Source: Panonychus citri
Taxonomy: Eukaryota; Arthropoda; Arachnida; Trombidiformes; Tetranychidae
Length of the DNA stretch: 64,000 nt
Reading direction: 5' to 3'
Assembly (NCBI RefSeq): GCF_014898815.1
Contig: NW_026515435.1
Coordinates: 17,371 to 81,370, forward strand
This document shows, in pieces, positions 15,401 to 27,964 of the stretch. Position numbers and translations under genes: made by a program. A model generated the notes under the pieces. That model did not search any database and was not told the origin of the DNA. It saw only the letters and a program-made list of their open reading frames with translations. Numbering within the stretch: position 1 is the first letter of the stretch; each line of letters opens with the position of its first letter.

Positions 15401-18400
15401 TTGACTTTTTCTCTTCCTCTCCCAGTCATCGGTATATCGATAGATATTACCTGTTGAACTACATCTCTCCTCTCTCTCTCTCTCTCTTTCACCATCGTTT
15501 GACCCTCATCATCAACAATCATCCAGTAGTAGTCACAAGAGCAGCAAGAAATCAACAACAACAACAACAACAACAAACCACCAACAACATTATGTGACTA
15601 GCAACAGGTTTTGCTTTCCCTACCTTTCACCTTAATTTGACTTAATTTCTAAAAAGGTAATTGTTAATTTAGAAAAAAAATCTTCTCTCCTTAAACAAGG
15701 AGAATAGAAAATTATCAACACGATGAACCTAAACCTTAATCTTTCCTCTAAAAAAAATCAAGATCTTCAGGTAGTTAGAAGAGAAGAAAGAAAGTAAATT
15801 CTACCCACAATCAAAATGGCTTCTGTTTGACTTTTTTTCTCTTCTTCTTATTGTTCTTTTCTCTTTCTTTCTCTCTCGTCATCATCATCTTTTCATTATA
15901 TTATTTCTCATTCATTCATTTTCTCACTAACTTTTTTCTCTCTCTCTCTCCCTTTTTATCTTTTTCTAGCTTCTTGCTGTGCACTTGATCTCATCATTGA
16001 TTTCATCATCTCAATCATCCTCTTCATCTCCTTCAATCAATCAAGGTATCGGACCATGTCAATAGAATTGATGTATTTATATATATATCATTAATATGGT
16101 TCATTCGGTGCAAACTTGGAACTGGAATCCATCTTAAATTGCAAGATAAAATACGAGTTTCCATCATCATCATCATCCCTATCACCATCACCATCATCAT
16201 CTTCATCATCATCATCTGAAAATATTGTTTACCGTTATATTTTTTTTTCTTCGTCTTCCCTCTTCTTCGGTTCATTGCCACTGATTTACCTCTTTAAAAT
16301 TGATTTAATTAATTCACAATCCATCGATAATTTTTGCTTATTCATTTAAAACGTTAGCTGTTTATTGGTAATTTTTTTTTCCTCGCTTGAGCCTTTAAGC
16401 CATCGCATGTATATATAAATATATACTATTTATATATTTACCTGTTGTATTCATCCAAAAGATCAGCTTAATTTTCAACTGTATCTAAATCACAAATCAT
16501 TTTAATTTCCCAAATCATTCAATCATCCATTGATAAAAATTGTACACTAAATATATTTATATTTCAACCATCAGAATTGTTAATCAATTCAAAGTTTTAC
16601 CAATACGTAGTAATCATGATTCAAACTGAGTAAATGATAACACTAATTTCCAGTCTAATAATTATCCTCTTAGTTGAAGACAAAAAAAACGATTTTCTCT
16701 CTCTCTCTCTTAATTACAGATTCAACAGGTAGATTATTATTTTATCCTGAAAAGAGAGAGAGAGAGAAAAAAAATCAAGAAACAATCATAATCGTTGACA
16801 ATTAAGTTAACAAAAGTATATTTCGATTTGGTGTATAATCAAAATCGCAGAGCAAACAAACAAACCAGCGCAAAGAAAAAGTTGAAAATAATAATTAGTT
16901 AAGAAAAAGTTTCGACTGTATTTTAGAATTACCAACAATTACAACTCATAAAATATAATTTAATTCGTATGGTAATTAAATTGTAATATAATTAAGTTTT
17001 AATGGATGACAGAGATGGAGAGATAATTAGTATGAAATTAAAGGAAAAGTCATTCACATTTACAGTTAGTAAACGACAATTGAAATTTGCGACTTTGGGT
17101 TAAGGTAATTTTTTGTTTTTTCTTCTGAGCTCAGTTAATGATAACAATCAACTGATTACAGTAACAATTGTACGGTACAATTGATAAACGTCAAGGGAAT
17201 GAAGTGAGAAGAAAATAAAAGAAAATATCTTATTCAATTTCTCTCTCTCTCTCTCTCTTCTACAAATGCTAAACCTTTTCTTTCTTTTCCTCGTCATCAT
17301 CGTCGCTCTCTTAGAAAGCACCTATTATACGTGCTGTGTGGTGAACACATACCTTTCTCTCTCTCTCTCTCTCTCTTCTCTCTCGATTTGACTCACTCAA
17401 TTCTGAATCTATGTTTTAGGTCGAGTTAACGGACTGTTGAAATTGTTCATGTTCATACACATCAAACATACACTCACACAATATAACAGCGATCTTGAAG
17501 CCCGTTTCTTCATCTTCTCTCTCTCTCTCTCTCTTTACCTGTTCAACTCCTTTTCATCATCTTTCTCTTTCTTTCTTTACCTGTTACTCATTCACTTGTT
17601 TACACTCAGTTTTCTCTCAGTTCTCAGGTAAGGATATTGAAAGTGTTTTGAAGTTTAACCCAAGTAAGATGTCAAACATATATTGATTTAAATCCATTAA
17701 TATATAATTCCAACAGTTGAAACATTGGGTCGATTATCGGTATAATTATTACTTGATAAGGGTTAATGAATTTATGATTTGGTGAAACATTCTTCATTGA
17801 CAAAAATATGAAAATAAGTAAATTATTTTTGCTAATTGAACATTTCAAGTTTTCTTTTCTTTAAAGAGTCTAAATTGTCACATCTTATCGGTAACATTTA
17901 TCCTAATCAAAGTGATTAAATAAAATAGAAAAACCTTGAAACTGTTATCGGTTTTCATGTTGGCTAGATAATTTGATTATCAGGGTTAAATTTATATGAA
18001 GAAAAATCAAACATTAGTCACCAAGAGTCTAAACCAATGGATTTAGATAAAGTTAATCGTACTCACTTGATTATAATTGACTCATCTTGATGATTAACTA
18101 ATGACATTTCAGGAAATTTAACTTAATTTGACCAGTTTCTGGTCCGTGTCTCGTTTAAATTGACATTTTCATCGAGGTGAATCGAAATCTTGGTGTCATG
18201 TATGATGCTGGTGGTGAATCAACAGAAAAGTTGATAGCACAATTAACTGTCCCAATTAATAATCCAACAATATTACAATTACAATGAGTCTTGAAGTGGA
18301 ACCTGAACAATAAACAAAACGCAGAAAATTACCACGAAAAACAGAATAATTCAGGCTCGGGTCAGTTACCTTCATTTTCAATTGATTTTCTATTGTCTTG

Positions 18401-19467
18401 AAAACACCAACAGTTAAGGAGAAAGAGAATAAGAATCGATGGATTGGAACCATAATTCTGCAATTAAGATGAGCAAAAATTAAATGATTTGATTACTTCC
18501 CACCAATAAGTTTAAATTAATTTCTGATATTTAACATTTAACATAAACTATTAACTAATCAAAATTGATTGAACAAAATTTTACTGTATTACTGTTGGAA
18601 CAAGATTGTTAATCATAATTAGTTCTCGAAATCGTTTATCTTTCTCCTTCTCTTTTCGTACCTCGTTAGCCCAATTTATGTTGATTGTTGTTCCCTTGAT
18701 AAATTAATTGTCACTGATAAAGTTATCGATTCAATTTATCATTAACTAAGAAACAATTGATCTTTCAACCAGTTTGTGTTACGCTCGTGTTATTAATTTT
18801 GGTGATACGAATTAAGCTTTTGCATAATATTTGGGACATTCAAAGTTCAGGCAAAAAAGTTAATTGTGATGCTTAAAGTTTCTCAATTGTCTGAAAATCT
18901 CTATTGATTTCATTTCTATTTGATAATTAAAAGCATAGAAATTGTTGACTAAATCTTGGTTTCCATTTCCAAGTACCCATTGTTATTCTGACCAGTGCTG
19001 ATGTTCATGTCAACTGAGTCTGTTCATCAGTTAATCTTGAACCGTTCATTTAATTTACAATTCTTGATCTCATGATTAAAATTCACCTAAAATAGAAGCT
19101 TGATTTATTCATTGATCAGATTAGATTTACCATGAAAAAAGTTGCATCGAGTTAATATCGGCGATAACTATTTGTGAGATTAAATCAGACAACATGATCA
19201 CAAAACCTGAACAACGATTGTTTGTAAACTAATCAATTAATCCATCAGATTTCAGAGATTAGTTTTTGCCCGGAACCTTTTGAAAGATTGTCTATCTATC
19301 GATTTTGAGTCTCTCATCTGTTGTCAAATGGAGCAACAATGGATCTTCAATCAGATATCAGTCGATACTTGGGTTTCGATAGTATCGGTTTAGTGTTTTG
19401 TGTACGAATGAAAATCTTGTGTTTTTGTATCTTATTAACTGATTGACTGGTTCACTGGACATCGACT
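15401..19467. other. Noncoding stretch between CHIC and AGAP
   Basis: The start should include the CHIC 3' UTR, with a (CAA)n run near 15555-15583 and a CT run near 15472-15488. Further CT-rich tracts lie near 16696-16711, 17240-17260, 17356-17386 and 17517-17534. No conserved frame was found. Missing 5' exons of the AGAP gene, such as its GTPase-like domain, were looked for here and not seen. Confidence 0.6.
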
Positions 19468-21995
19468 ATGGACATTTCCCCAAGTTCTACACCGACACCT
19501 TCTCGCAAGTCGCGTCGCCGGTCAGAATCTTTTCCCTCAGTTCACCCACAACAAGAATAAAGCTCTAGAAGAAGATGAAAAATGGCGAACTTGGTATTGG
19601 CCATGAAATCCCAGTTAAACAAGGTTTTCTCTACAAGAGAGTAAAAGCCTTTGAACAAGGATTGGAAGAAATGGGTCAAGTAGAGATGGATACCTGACTT
19701 GTCATTCGACCCTCCAGGATTACCAAAGTGAAGCTCAAGGTAAAACATTCCCTTAAACACACAACAGTCAAAATCAGGACAGAAACCGAGAGGGTCAAGA
19801 CCAACACAAGGTAGTATTGGACCTTCCAGTTTAATTGAATCTACCTCAGTTATTTAGAAAGTGATCTCAGTAGTCTTCATATATGTTCAGGTAATCAATT
19901 GATTCTCACCCATTTTGAGACGGAGTTTAATCATGTTGTGTTTCTTTTGCTCTTAATTAGCTATAGAAAGTGATAAGCTTTCAGGTGCCAATTCCTCTTT
20001 CGGAAAGGAATCAACTCATCACAAGAAACGTCATCGTCGAAGTAAAAGCAACAATAAGCAAAACGGTGAAGGTGTTGATGATTCTTATGGTTATGAATTC
20101 ATCATTGTTTCTCTTGACAATAAACAATGGCATTTCGAAGCATCAAGTTTCGATGAACGAGAAGAATGGGTGACAAAGATCGAGGAAGAGATTTTGAACA
20201 GTCTACAGGAAATGGAAAGTGACAAATCTAAATACCGTATTAGTGGTATTTCTGATCGAGCTTCTGTACAAACGATACGTGAGGTTGCCGGAAATTCCCA
20301 TTGCGTTGATTGCAATAAACCAAGTATGAAGATGATTATTTTACTCTTTTGCTTCGCCAGCAAATAGCTAATCATTTTTACCTTTTGTATCTCTCATCGT
20401 TTTTACCATTTTTCTCTCGGTTTAGATCCTGATTGGACTAGTTTCAATTTGGGTGCATTGATATGTATCGAATGCTCTGGAATTCATCGTAATTTAGGAA
20501 CGCACATATCCCGTGTTCGCTCATTGGATTTAGATGATTGGCCGTGAGTAATTATCTTTTTTATGGATTATCCCTTGTTTTCACAATTTAGCTCATTAAG
20601 ATGGTTCCTTTGTTGATCAAAAGGTTTCGATATTTTCTCAGAAAACAATCAAATGAATTGTTTTCTTATAGTCAATGGCTCATAGGGAATTGATTATCAT
20701 TCTTTTATTTTTATATTCATCTTTAGTTTAGTAAAACATGAGTTTCGAGTAGCTTGATTGTGGAAATTAATTTAATTAACACAATCTCCCTTTTTGAACG
20801 AGGTGATAGGATCATTGATTTATGAAAATTTCATCTTCAATCGCCTTATGTAACATTCAATAGATTGATTTGGAATCAATCTATTGAATCAATTTAATAA
20901 TATTGAACCAAGAACAAATAAGTCCATTGAGTGATTTCTTAATTAACTTGACCAACAATTTAACTCTCGTCATGTAAATTTATCCCATTTAACGTTAGTT
21001 ATTGAAACATTTCAACTCAAGATTTTGATTTTCAAATTAAAGTTGACCAATTTTAAGCCTTGGGACTCAGACGAGAATATCAAATTATTATCTCATTGAA
21101 CTGTGATATTTTTCGTCTAATCAAATTGAGTTGATTGAATTAATGAATAGAATATTCAAGCAGATTAACTATTAGCCTAATAAGCTTGTTGTCCTCTTAC
21201 CTGCAAGATTATCTTTTTGTTTCAAGTTTTAAAAATGGAACCTTTTTATCTCAATTTCTGATCAAATAAAATCAATATTTACTTTTCTTCATTCGCCCTC
21301 AGGCCTGGACATGTTAGTGTAATGAAATCCTTAGGAAATTCCATAACTAATAGTATTTACGAACATAACATTGGAGGTTTAACCAAGCCAACTGCTTCGT
21401 CTTCGAGAGATGAGAAAGAAAGATGGATTCGCAGTAAATACGAAAAGAAAGAGTTTCTTGCTCCATTAGACTCACCTGATAGCATCAAGCAACAACTTTT
21501 ATACTATATCTCTAACAGCAATGTACCGAGTGTCGCTAAAGTTTTGGCTCATTTACCATCTCCAGATCAAGTAAACTCGCCAATTCAACCATCCGATGGT
21601 AAATATCCAATTCACATCGCTGCAACTATTGGATCTCTTGCAATTGTACAATTACTTATCTGGGTAAGTTGTGTAATAATATTGAATCATTGACAAACGA
21701 TTGAATTGATGAAACTAACCAAGGCTCTCGTGTTTATCATTATTAATAAACTGTTTTCATTTTGTTCTAGCACAATGCTAAAGCAGATGCGATTGACCGT
21801 TATGGACAGACAGCTTTATATTATGCCCGATTGAATGGGCATCAAGACATTGCCGATCTTCTCATACAGCATGGTGGCTACTCCACATCACGAAATACTA
21901 TGAACGGATCGCACATTAAGAGACGTCCAAGGCTCTCGGCTATGGGATCATCAGCGCTAGATGTGTTCGATACACTTCCTGCCAGTATTATTTGA
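19468..21995 (+). CDS. AGAP (centaurin-gamma) Arf GTPase-activating protein, 3' exons
   Basis: AGAPs stimulate GTP hydrolysis on Arf1/Arf6 at endosomes. Exons read as 19468-19890, 19961-20323, 20426-20543, 21303-21663 and 21771-21995, with GT-AG introns. The first exon carries a Ser-rich stretch (STPTPSRKSRRRSESF) typical of the region before the split PH domain. PH part 1 (IPVKQGFLYKR, LNKDWKK, then PGQKPRGSRP-like sequence) is spread over different frames. The second exon holds PH part 2 (QWHFEASSFDEREEWV). The zinc finger is C-x2-C-x16-C-x2-C (CVDC ... CIEC) with the arginine-finger segment GIHRNLGTH. Then come KERWIRSKYEKKEFLAPL, two ankyrin repeats (YPIHIAA, QTALYYARLNGH) and a stop at 21993-21995. 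The N-terminal GTPase-like domain is not in the window, so this is either the 3' half of a longer gene or a short isoform starting at 19468. At least three frame changes occur between 19550 and 19850; the later exons are clean. Confidence 0.93.
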
Positions 21996-23490
21996 CTTTC
22001 GTGTACATAATATGCCTCTTGAAAGAGAGTCTTTTCATCTCCCCCGTTATCTTCCAAAACTCCTGTCCATTTTCCAGTTTTCTCAACTTTCTCGTTATCT
22101 TTGTACATACACAGAGCTATAATATACACACACACACACATTTAAAAGAAGAGGCATTTTGGTTATGCACTCTTTTAAGATTTAGATTATCATTCAACAA
22201 TTAGATTATTTCCTTTTTATCTGAACAGACACACACACACACACACACCACCACCAACCCTTCTTTGTGTGTTGAAATATGATTAAAGAGAACCAGGGAA
22301 TCTTTTTTAGAGTCATGTAAATATAGTAGATTAGAATTGTTGTTCTGCGATCTCATCCTGAGAAGAGCGAAAGGTTTTTCATTTCAAACAAAAAAGTCCA
22401 TCAACTAAAATAGGAACAAAACAAAAACAGCAATCGAAACATTCCGAAGGTTTATTGACGACAAATTAGTTAATTGATCTGTTGATCTGTCAAAAATAAT
22501 GACAATTACAATTCATCTTTACCTCTATCACATTAATTTTTTCACTTCTCTTCGTTTTCATCAGATGATCATCAAATCACATCATAATCAACACTCCAGC
22601 TTAATTGTTTCACTAATTGTTGAGTATTCGTTGTAAATTTAACAAACATTTTTTTATCTCATTCCACCTCCGATGTTGGAATACTTTTTGTTAATTATCG
22701 TCTATTGATTATAATTATTATTTATTGATTAATTTGATTATGAAGGAACAAAAGATGAAGATGAAAAAATTTAGATTTACTGCAAGGCAACTATTACTAT
22801 TTGATCCACTTAATTATATTCAAATCAAATTACAAACAAACAAATGTACCAAAACTAATTACACCAAAGAAATGGGTCTCATTCAAATTAATTAATTAAT
22901 GATCTGTTGAAAACATCAAACAATTAAACCAAGATTACATTCGACTTAATTTATAAATTCTGTAACTTATTATTATTATTAATAATATCTCAGCGCCCAA
23001 AGACTGGCTATAAACCATATACATTAATTAAATATCGTTCTTATTTAATTGTAGTTGTTTCACTTTCCTACTGATTGATTCATCTGCTCAATGAAACAGA
23101 TTAACCAGTAAAGCAACTTTGATTTGATGAAGGCAGTTAACTTTCACTCGATAGATGAATTTGCATAAAAAATTATTTTATTGTTTTATTCTTAAGGTTA
23201 TTGCAATAAACGTATTATAAAATGTGCAATTTAGCTGATTCAGTTTGATATCAATGATTAATCAGGTTGAAGTTTCTGATTGTTGCTTTACTTGGGTCAA
23301 GATTATCATTAGAATTGATTGTGGTGTATTGAGTGAGACTACATTTTTAATCTACATATACATGTATAGCTGTAATAGTGAACGAAAAGATCACCTACTG
23401 AACTGAGAGTCAATAATTTACAACAATTGTATTGATACATACAGTAAATTCTCGCTTGTTGCATAAAAATGTTCTGTAAGTTCATAGTTA
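21996..23490. other. AGAP 3' UTR and downstream noncoding DNA
   Basis: This begins as 3' UTR of the AGAP gene. It holds two CA runs (about 22127-22140 and 22231-22248). No conserved coding sequence is visible. AATAAA occurs at about 23204, but I cannot say whether it is the gene's polyadenylation signal. Confidence 0.5.
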
Positions 23491-23662
23491 ACTCTCAATA
23501 AACTATTCACCACCTTGTCTTCTCAAGACTCCAAGAGCTCCATGTTGGAAATGTTACATCGCTGGAAGACCAACACAATTCCATTGGTATGATCACTGTC
23601 CCTTCGCTGCTGATCAAGAAGATCAAAGTACCAATGATGACCAAGCTGATACCCCCTACTAA
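23491..23662 (+). pseudogene. Possible zinc-knuckle (Gag-like) relic
   Basis: A 57-codon frame bounded by stops. It carries a Cys/His pattern C-x2-C-x9-H-x4-C (CWKC ... FHWYDHC) followed by an acidic Asp/Gln-rich tail and TAA at 23660-23662. The spacing resembles zinc knuckles of LTR-retrotransposon Gag proteins, but no neighbouring protease, reverse transcriptase or LTR is seen. It could also be a short exon of an unrecognised gene, or chance. I do not recognise the family. Confidence 0.3.
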
Positions 23663-24363
23663 TCAAGTCCATCAAACTGGTGATGTGACTGGTTATATTC
23701 AAATTGACTGAATTATGCTGATAATTCCCTCCGTTTAATCATGAGGGTGGGATGTAATGTAAAGTCAACTTTTGGAAGAGAAACCAAAGGATAAGAAATC
23801 CTCTTTCTCATCTTTTTTTTATTTCTTTCTTTTCGTTTTCTCTTACTTTTTCTTACTTTTGAAATTAATTTCTCCCTCTTTCTCATCCTACTAATTATTG
23901 ACTAAAAGTCACTGTCATTGTTGATTTTGATTGTAATAATAATCAATCGGTTTTAGATTTGATCTTTGATCAGAGATGATTCTGATTCTAGAAATTGAAT
24001 AATTCTTATTATTCTAATGATAATAAAGATTAAGTCCTGGTCAAATTAATATTTGATTTAATTGTTTCCTTTTCAGAATTTCTCTTATTTGGTTATGTTC
24101 CCATGGAAGTGAATTAAATTTGATGGTCATATCAACAATTATTAACCTTAATTATTACCTTAATTTACTTAATTAATCAAAATCATTTCATTTAATCATC
24201 AACATCATCAATTTACTGGAATTCAAATTTTTCCCATTGAGTTAACACAGAGACTCATCATAATCACCCAACTTTTTGCTTAATCTTTTGATTAGAATTA
24301 TTGTAAAATGTGAAATAATATTTAACCTACTTGATCAGAGTTTAAACATTAATAAAGGGTATA

Positions 24364-24567
24364 TATCACCCAAAATCGACTTTCGTAAAACTTAAAATAA
24401 GGTCACAATTCTGATAGAACACATCAAAAACAATGTTTTGTCTAATCAAAACTTCTAAAATGTGTTCGGCCACAATTGCCGTTCTCGAAATATCATCGAA
24501 AAACAGTTTAAGCTTCGACGGCAATTGACCTTATTTTAAGTTTTACGAAAGTCGATTTTGCGTGATA
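24364..24567. mobile_element. MITE-like element with long terminal inverted repeats
   Basis: Two arms of about 45 bases are near-perfect inverted copies: left 24364-24410, beginning TATCAC and running into AAAATAAGGTC; right 24523-24567, its reverse complement with one mismatch and a 2-base indel. An inner inverted pair (CAATTGCCG / CGGCAATTG) makes the interior partly palindromic. There is no coding capacity. The about 204-bp size and long inverted arms fit a nonautonomous DNA transposon or foldback element. No clear target-site duplication was found. Confidence 0.7.
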
Positions 24568-25286
24568 CTTTAATATAAAAAAGATTGTAATTTAAATAGT
24601 AAATTGTAACAATTAAGGTGACTAATTGTAAAATCCTCAATTAGTAAATCAGTAAATTAGTTAATTAGTTAACTAGAATATTAATCACAATTAAACAACA
24701 ATGATTAATAAGTAAGTTAAATTAAAGGATTAATATGAATGACAATTTAGTAATTGATAATGGATTCTAAATCTTAATGAAACTAAATTAAATGATTAAA
24801 TGTTGAATTAAATAAGACGCAATTGATTAATTGTTCAACAAAATGATCCATGATTTTCAACAAGAATAATCAAACTTATATCAGTTTTAAGACTATATGA
24901 CTAGATGACTTTGACAATATATTGACTTGATCTTCAACTAAATTTAGTGCTTCTATATAGTGGTTCATTAATTATAGTAAAAGAATAAAGTCTCATAAAG
25001 AACACACTATAAGTACTCACACGTAGCTAGAGTCTTAATTTTTTCATGATAATACTCCATACCATATTCATATATAAAAATTAAGTAAAAGACATTAGTA
25101 TGCATATACGAAAACTTCATTTTACCCACAGAGCTCTATGGCAAAATCCAACTTTGAAGCCCTGTATCTCAGGAACTAGATCTTTCCTCAATTCCACACT
25201 CGCACATAATATGTAGTTTGACATGAGCTATACGTACAAAAAATTTCAGGTCTCTAAACGTGCGGACCTAATCCGAAGTCCAGCCC
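24568..25286. other. Noncoding DNA left of the satellite block
   Basis: AT-rich DNA without conserved frames. From about 25060 to 25280 the composition changes to a moderately complex sequence containing TTACCCACAGAGCTCTATGG, which may be a dispersed repeat. A vaguely similar segment (TTACCCATAGACTTCAATGC) lies on the other side of the satellite block, near 31710. Confidence 0.4.
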
Positions 25287-26280
25287 AATCTCGACACTTT
25301 ACTATAGTTAATTGAAACTTTCTGGGTGGAAAAGAATCAATCTCGACCCTTTCCAATTGTTAATTGAAACTTTCTGGGAGTAAAAAATTCAATTTCGACC
25401 CTTTTCAATAGTTAATTGGAACTTTCTGGGTGTAAAAAAGAATCAATCTCGACCCTTTACTATAGTTAATTGAAACTTTCTGGGTGGAAAAGAATCAATC
25501 TCGACCCATTCCAATAGTTAATTAAAACACTTTGGGTGTAAAAAACTCGATCTCGACCCCTTGAGGTGGTTGTTTGAAGCTTTCTGGGTGAAAAAGAATC
25601 AATCTCGACCCTTTACTATAGTTAATTGAAACTTTCTGGGTGGAAAAGAATCAATCTCGACCCATTCCAATAGTTAATTAAAACACTTTGGGTGTAAAAA
25701 ACTCAATCTCGACCCTTTGAGATGGTTGTTTGAAACTTTCTGGGTTCAAAAGAATCAATCTCGACCCTTTACTATAGTTAATTAAAACTTTCTGGGTGGA
25801 AAAGAATCAATCTCGACCCTTTTCTATGGTTAATTGAAACTTCTGGGTGTAAAAACTCGATCCTTTTGAGGTGGTTGTTTGAAGCTTTCTGGGTGAAAAA
25901 GAATCAATCTCGACACTTTACTATAGTTAATTGAAACTTTCTGGGTGTAAAAAGCTCAATCTCGACACTTTACTATAGTTAATTGAAACTTTCTGGGTGA
26001 AAAAGAATCAATCTCGACCCTTTACTATAGTTAATTGAAACTTTCTGGGTGGAAAAGAATCAATCTCGACCCTTTTCAATAGTTAATTAAACACTTTGTA
26101 AAACTCAATCTCGACCCTTTGAGGTGGTTGATTGAAACTTTCTGGGTGAAAAAGAATCAATCTCGACCCTTTACTATAGTTAATTGAAACTTTCTGGGTG
26201 GAAAAGAATCAATCTCGACCCTTTACTATAGTTAATTGAAACTTTGGGTGCAAAGAATCAATCTCGACCCTTTCAATAGT
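25287..26280. repeat. 52-bp tandem satellite, block 1
   Basis: About 19 head-to-tail copies of a 52-bp unit built from AATCAATCTCGACCCTTT, then CTATAGTTAATTGAAAC, then TTTCTGGGTGGAAAAG. Two main variants alternate. One has CTATAGTTAATTGAAAC in the middle; the other has GAGGTGGTTGTTTGAAGC. Short indels are common. Translated frames across it are by-products. Confidence 0.93.
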
Positions 26281-27014
26281 TATAAAGCAAAAGCTCACAA
26301 CTATGAAAGTTGAGATGAAAAAGTTAATATCTGATTTGGAGAAAAAGGATTCGGCCGTCTGAAGAAATGGATAAGATCTTTCAGTATCAGTCCTCGGTTG
26401 TTCACCAGCAGCAACTCGAATAAAAGGTTTCGGAAAGTTGTTCCAAATTAATTAAGTTTCCTATTGAAACTGATTTGAGCATCACCATTAAATTAAATTA
26501 ATCTGCTAATCCAAACAGATTCCCAAAGTTCAAGTTCAGGTAATTAATTTCAGCCATGACGATTACAACTCGTTTTTAATCATAAAAATAATTAATTTAT
26601 TGATTATTTGGTTGTCTCCAATGTCCAATCAACTTTAAGCGTTTACAACGAGAAGTAAAAAACTTTAACACTAATCAGTTGTTAATTGTTGGTTTGACAT
26701 TTTAATCCATCTCAATTCAATCAATTCACTAACATCAACCTAATTGTTACTATTAATATCTTTATCATCATCGGAACACTGATCACAATTAAACTAATCA
26801 ATCAATCGATTGAGATAATAAAGAAAGTTAATTTGCCTCTTTCTGATAATGCTAATTAGTATTAAACTAATACTGATATACAAATCAACTCAATCTAAAT
26901 TTAATGATCAAGTTATTCTATAGATTGTTTCTCAAAGTTAATTTCACATGAATTAGTGGGTTAAATTAACTCCAATCATCGTCATCATGAAATGAAATTT
27001 ACCTCAAAAGTCAA
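26281..27014. repeat. 735-bp satellite module, copy 1
   Basis: A long module, starting TTATAAA-GCAAAAGCTCACAAC and ending TTTACCTCAAAAGTCAAT, inserted as a block between stretches of the 52-bp satellite. It includes a short coiled-coil-like frame (MKKLISDLEK ... MDKIFQYQSSVVHQQQL) that ends before a CAG|GTAATT donor-like site. The module may therefore have captured an exon plus intron of a host gene; the gene is not recognised. Confidence 0.85.
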
Positions 27015-27232
27015 TCTCGACCCTTTCCAATAGTTAGTTGAAACTTCAGGGTGTAAAACTCAACTCGACACTTTACTATAGTTAATTGAAACTTTTGGGT
27101 GGAAAAGAATCAATCACGACCCTTTTCAATAGTTAATTGAAACTTTCTGGGTGTAGAAAGAATCAATCTCACCCTTTACTATAGATTGAAACTTTCTGGG
27201 TGAAAAGAATCAATCTCGACCCTTTCAATAGT
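27015..27232. repeat. 52-bp tandem satellite, block 2
   Basis: About four to five degenerate copies of the 52-bp unit (AATCAATC-CGACCCTTT ... TTAATTGAAACTTT) between module copies 1 and 2. Deletions of a few bases are frequent. Confidence 0.9.
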
Positions 27233-27964
27233 TATAAAAGCAAAAGCTCACAACTATGAAAGTTGAGATGAAAAGTTAATATCTGATTTGGAGAAAATAA
27301 GGATCGGCCGTCTGAAGAAATGGATAAGATCTTTCAGTATCAGTCTTCGGTTGTTCACCAGCAGCAACTCATGAATAAAAAGGTTTCGGAAAGTTGTTCC
27401 AAATTAATTAAGTTTCCTATTGAATAAACTGATTTGAGCATCACCATTAAATTAAATTAATCTGCTAATCCAAACAGATTCCCAAAGTTCAAGTTCAGGT
27501 AATTAATTTCAGCCATGACGATTACAACTCGTTTTTAATCATAAAAATAATTAATTTATTGATTATTTGGTTGTCTCCAATGTCCAATCAACTTAAGCGT
27601 TTACAATGAGAAGTAAAAACTTTTAACACTAATCAGTTGTTAATTGTTGGTTTGACATTTAATCCATCTCAATTCAATCAATTCACTAACATCAACCTAA
27701 TTGTTACTATTAATATCTTTATCATCATCGGAACACTGATCACAACTAAACTAATCAATCAACTGATTGATAATAAAGAAAGTTAATTTGCCTCTTTCTG
27801 ATAATGCTAATTAGTATTAAACTAATACTGATATACAATCAACTCAATCTAAATTTAATGATCAAGTTATCTTCATAAGATTGTTTCTCAAAGTTAATTT
27901 ATATGAATTAGTAAATTAACTTCAATCATCGTCATCATGAAATGAAATTTACCTCAAAAGTCAA
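27233..27964. repeat. 735-bp satellite module, copy 2
   Basis: Near-identical to copy 1 along its whole length, with scattered one- to three-base indels. Copies 1 and 2 plus their satellite spacers form a period of about 950 bp. Confidence 0.85.

Noticed and set aside
16033..16349. Overlapping Met-rich and Ser-rich frames on opposite strands
   Set aside because: Both are translations of an ATC/GAT trinucleotide tract; no evidence of a gene.
17437..17686. Possible AGAP upstream exon in a Ser/Leu/Phe-rich frame
   Set aside because: The frame is a CT-microsatellite translation and lacks any GTPase (G-box) motif.
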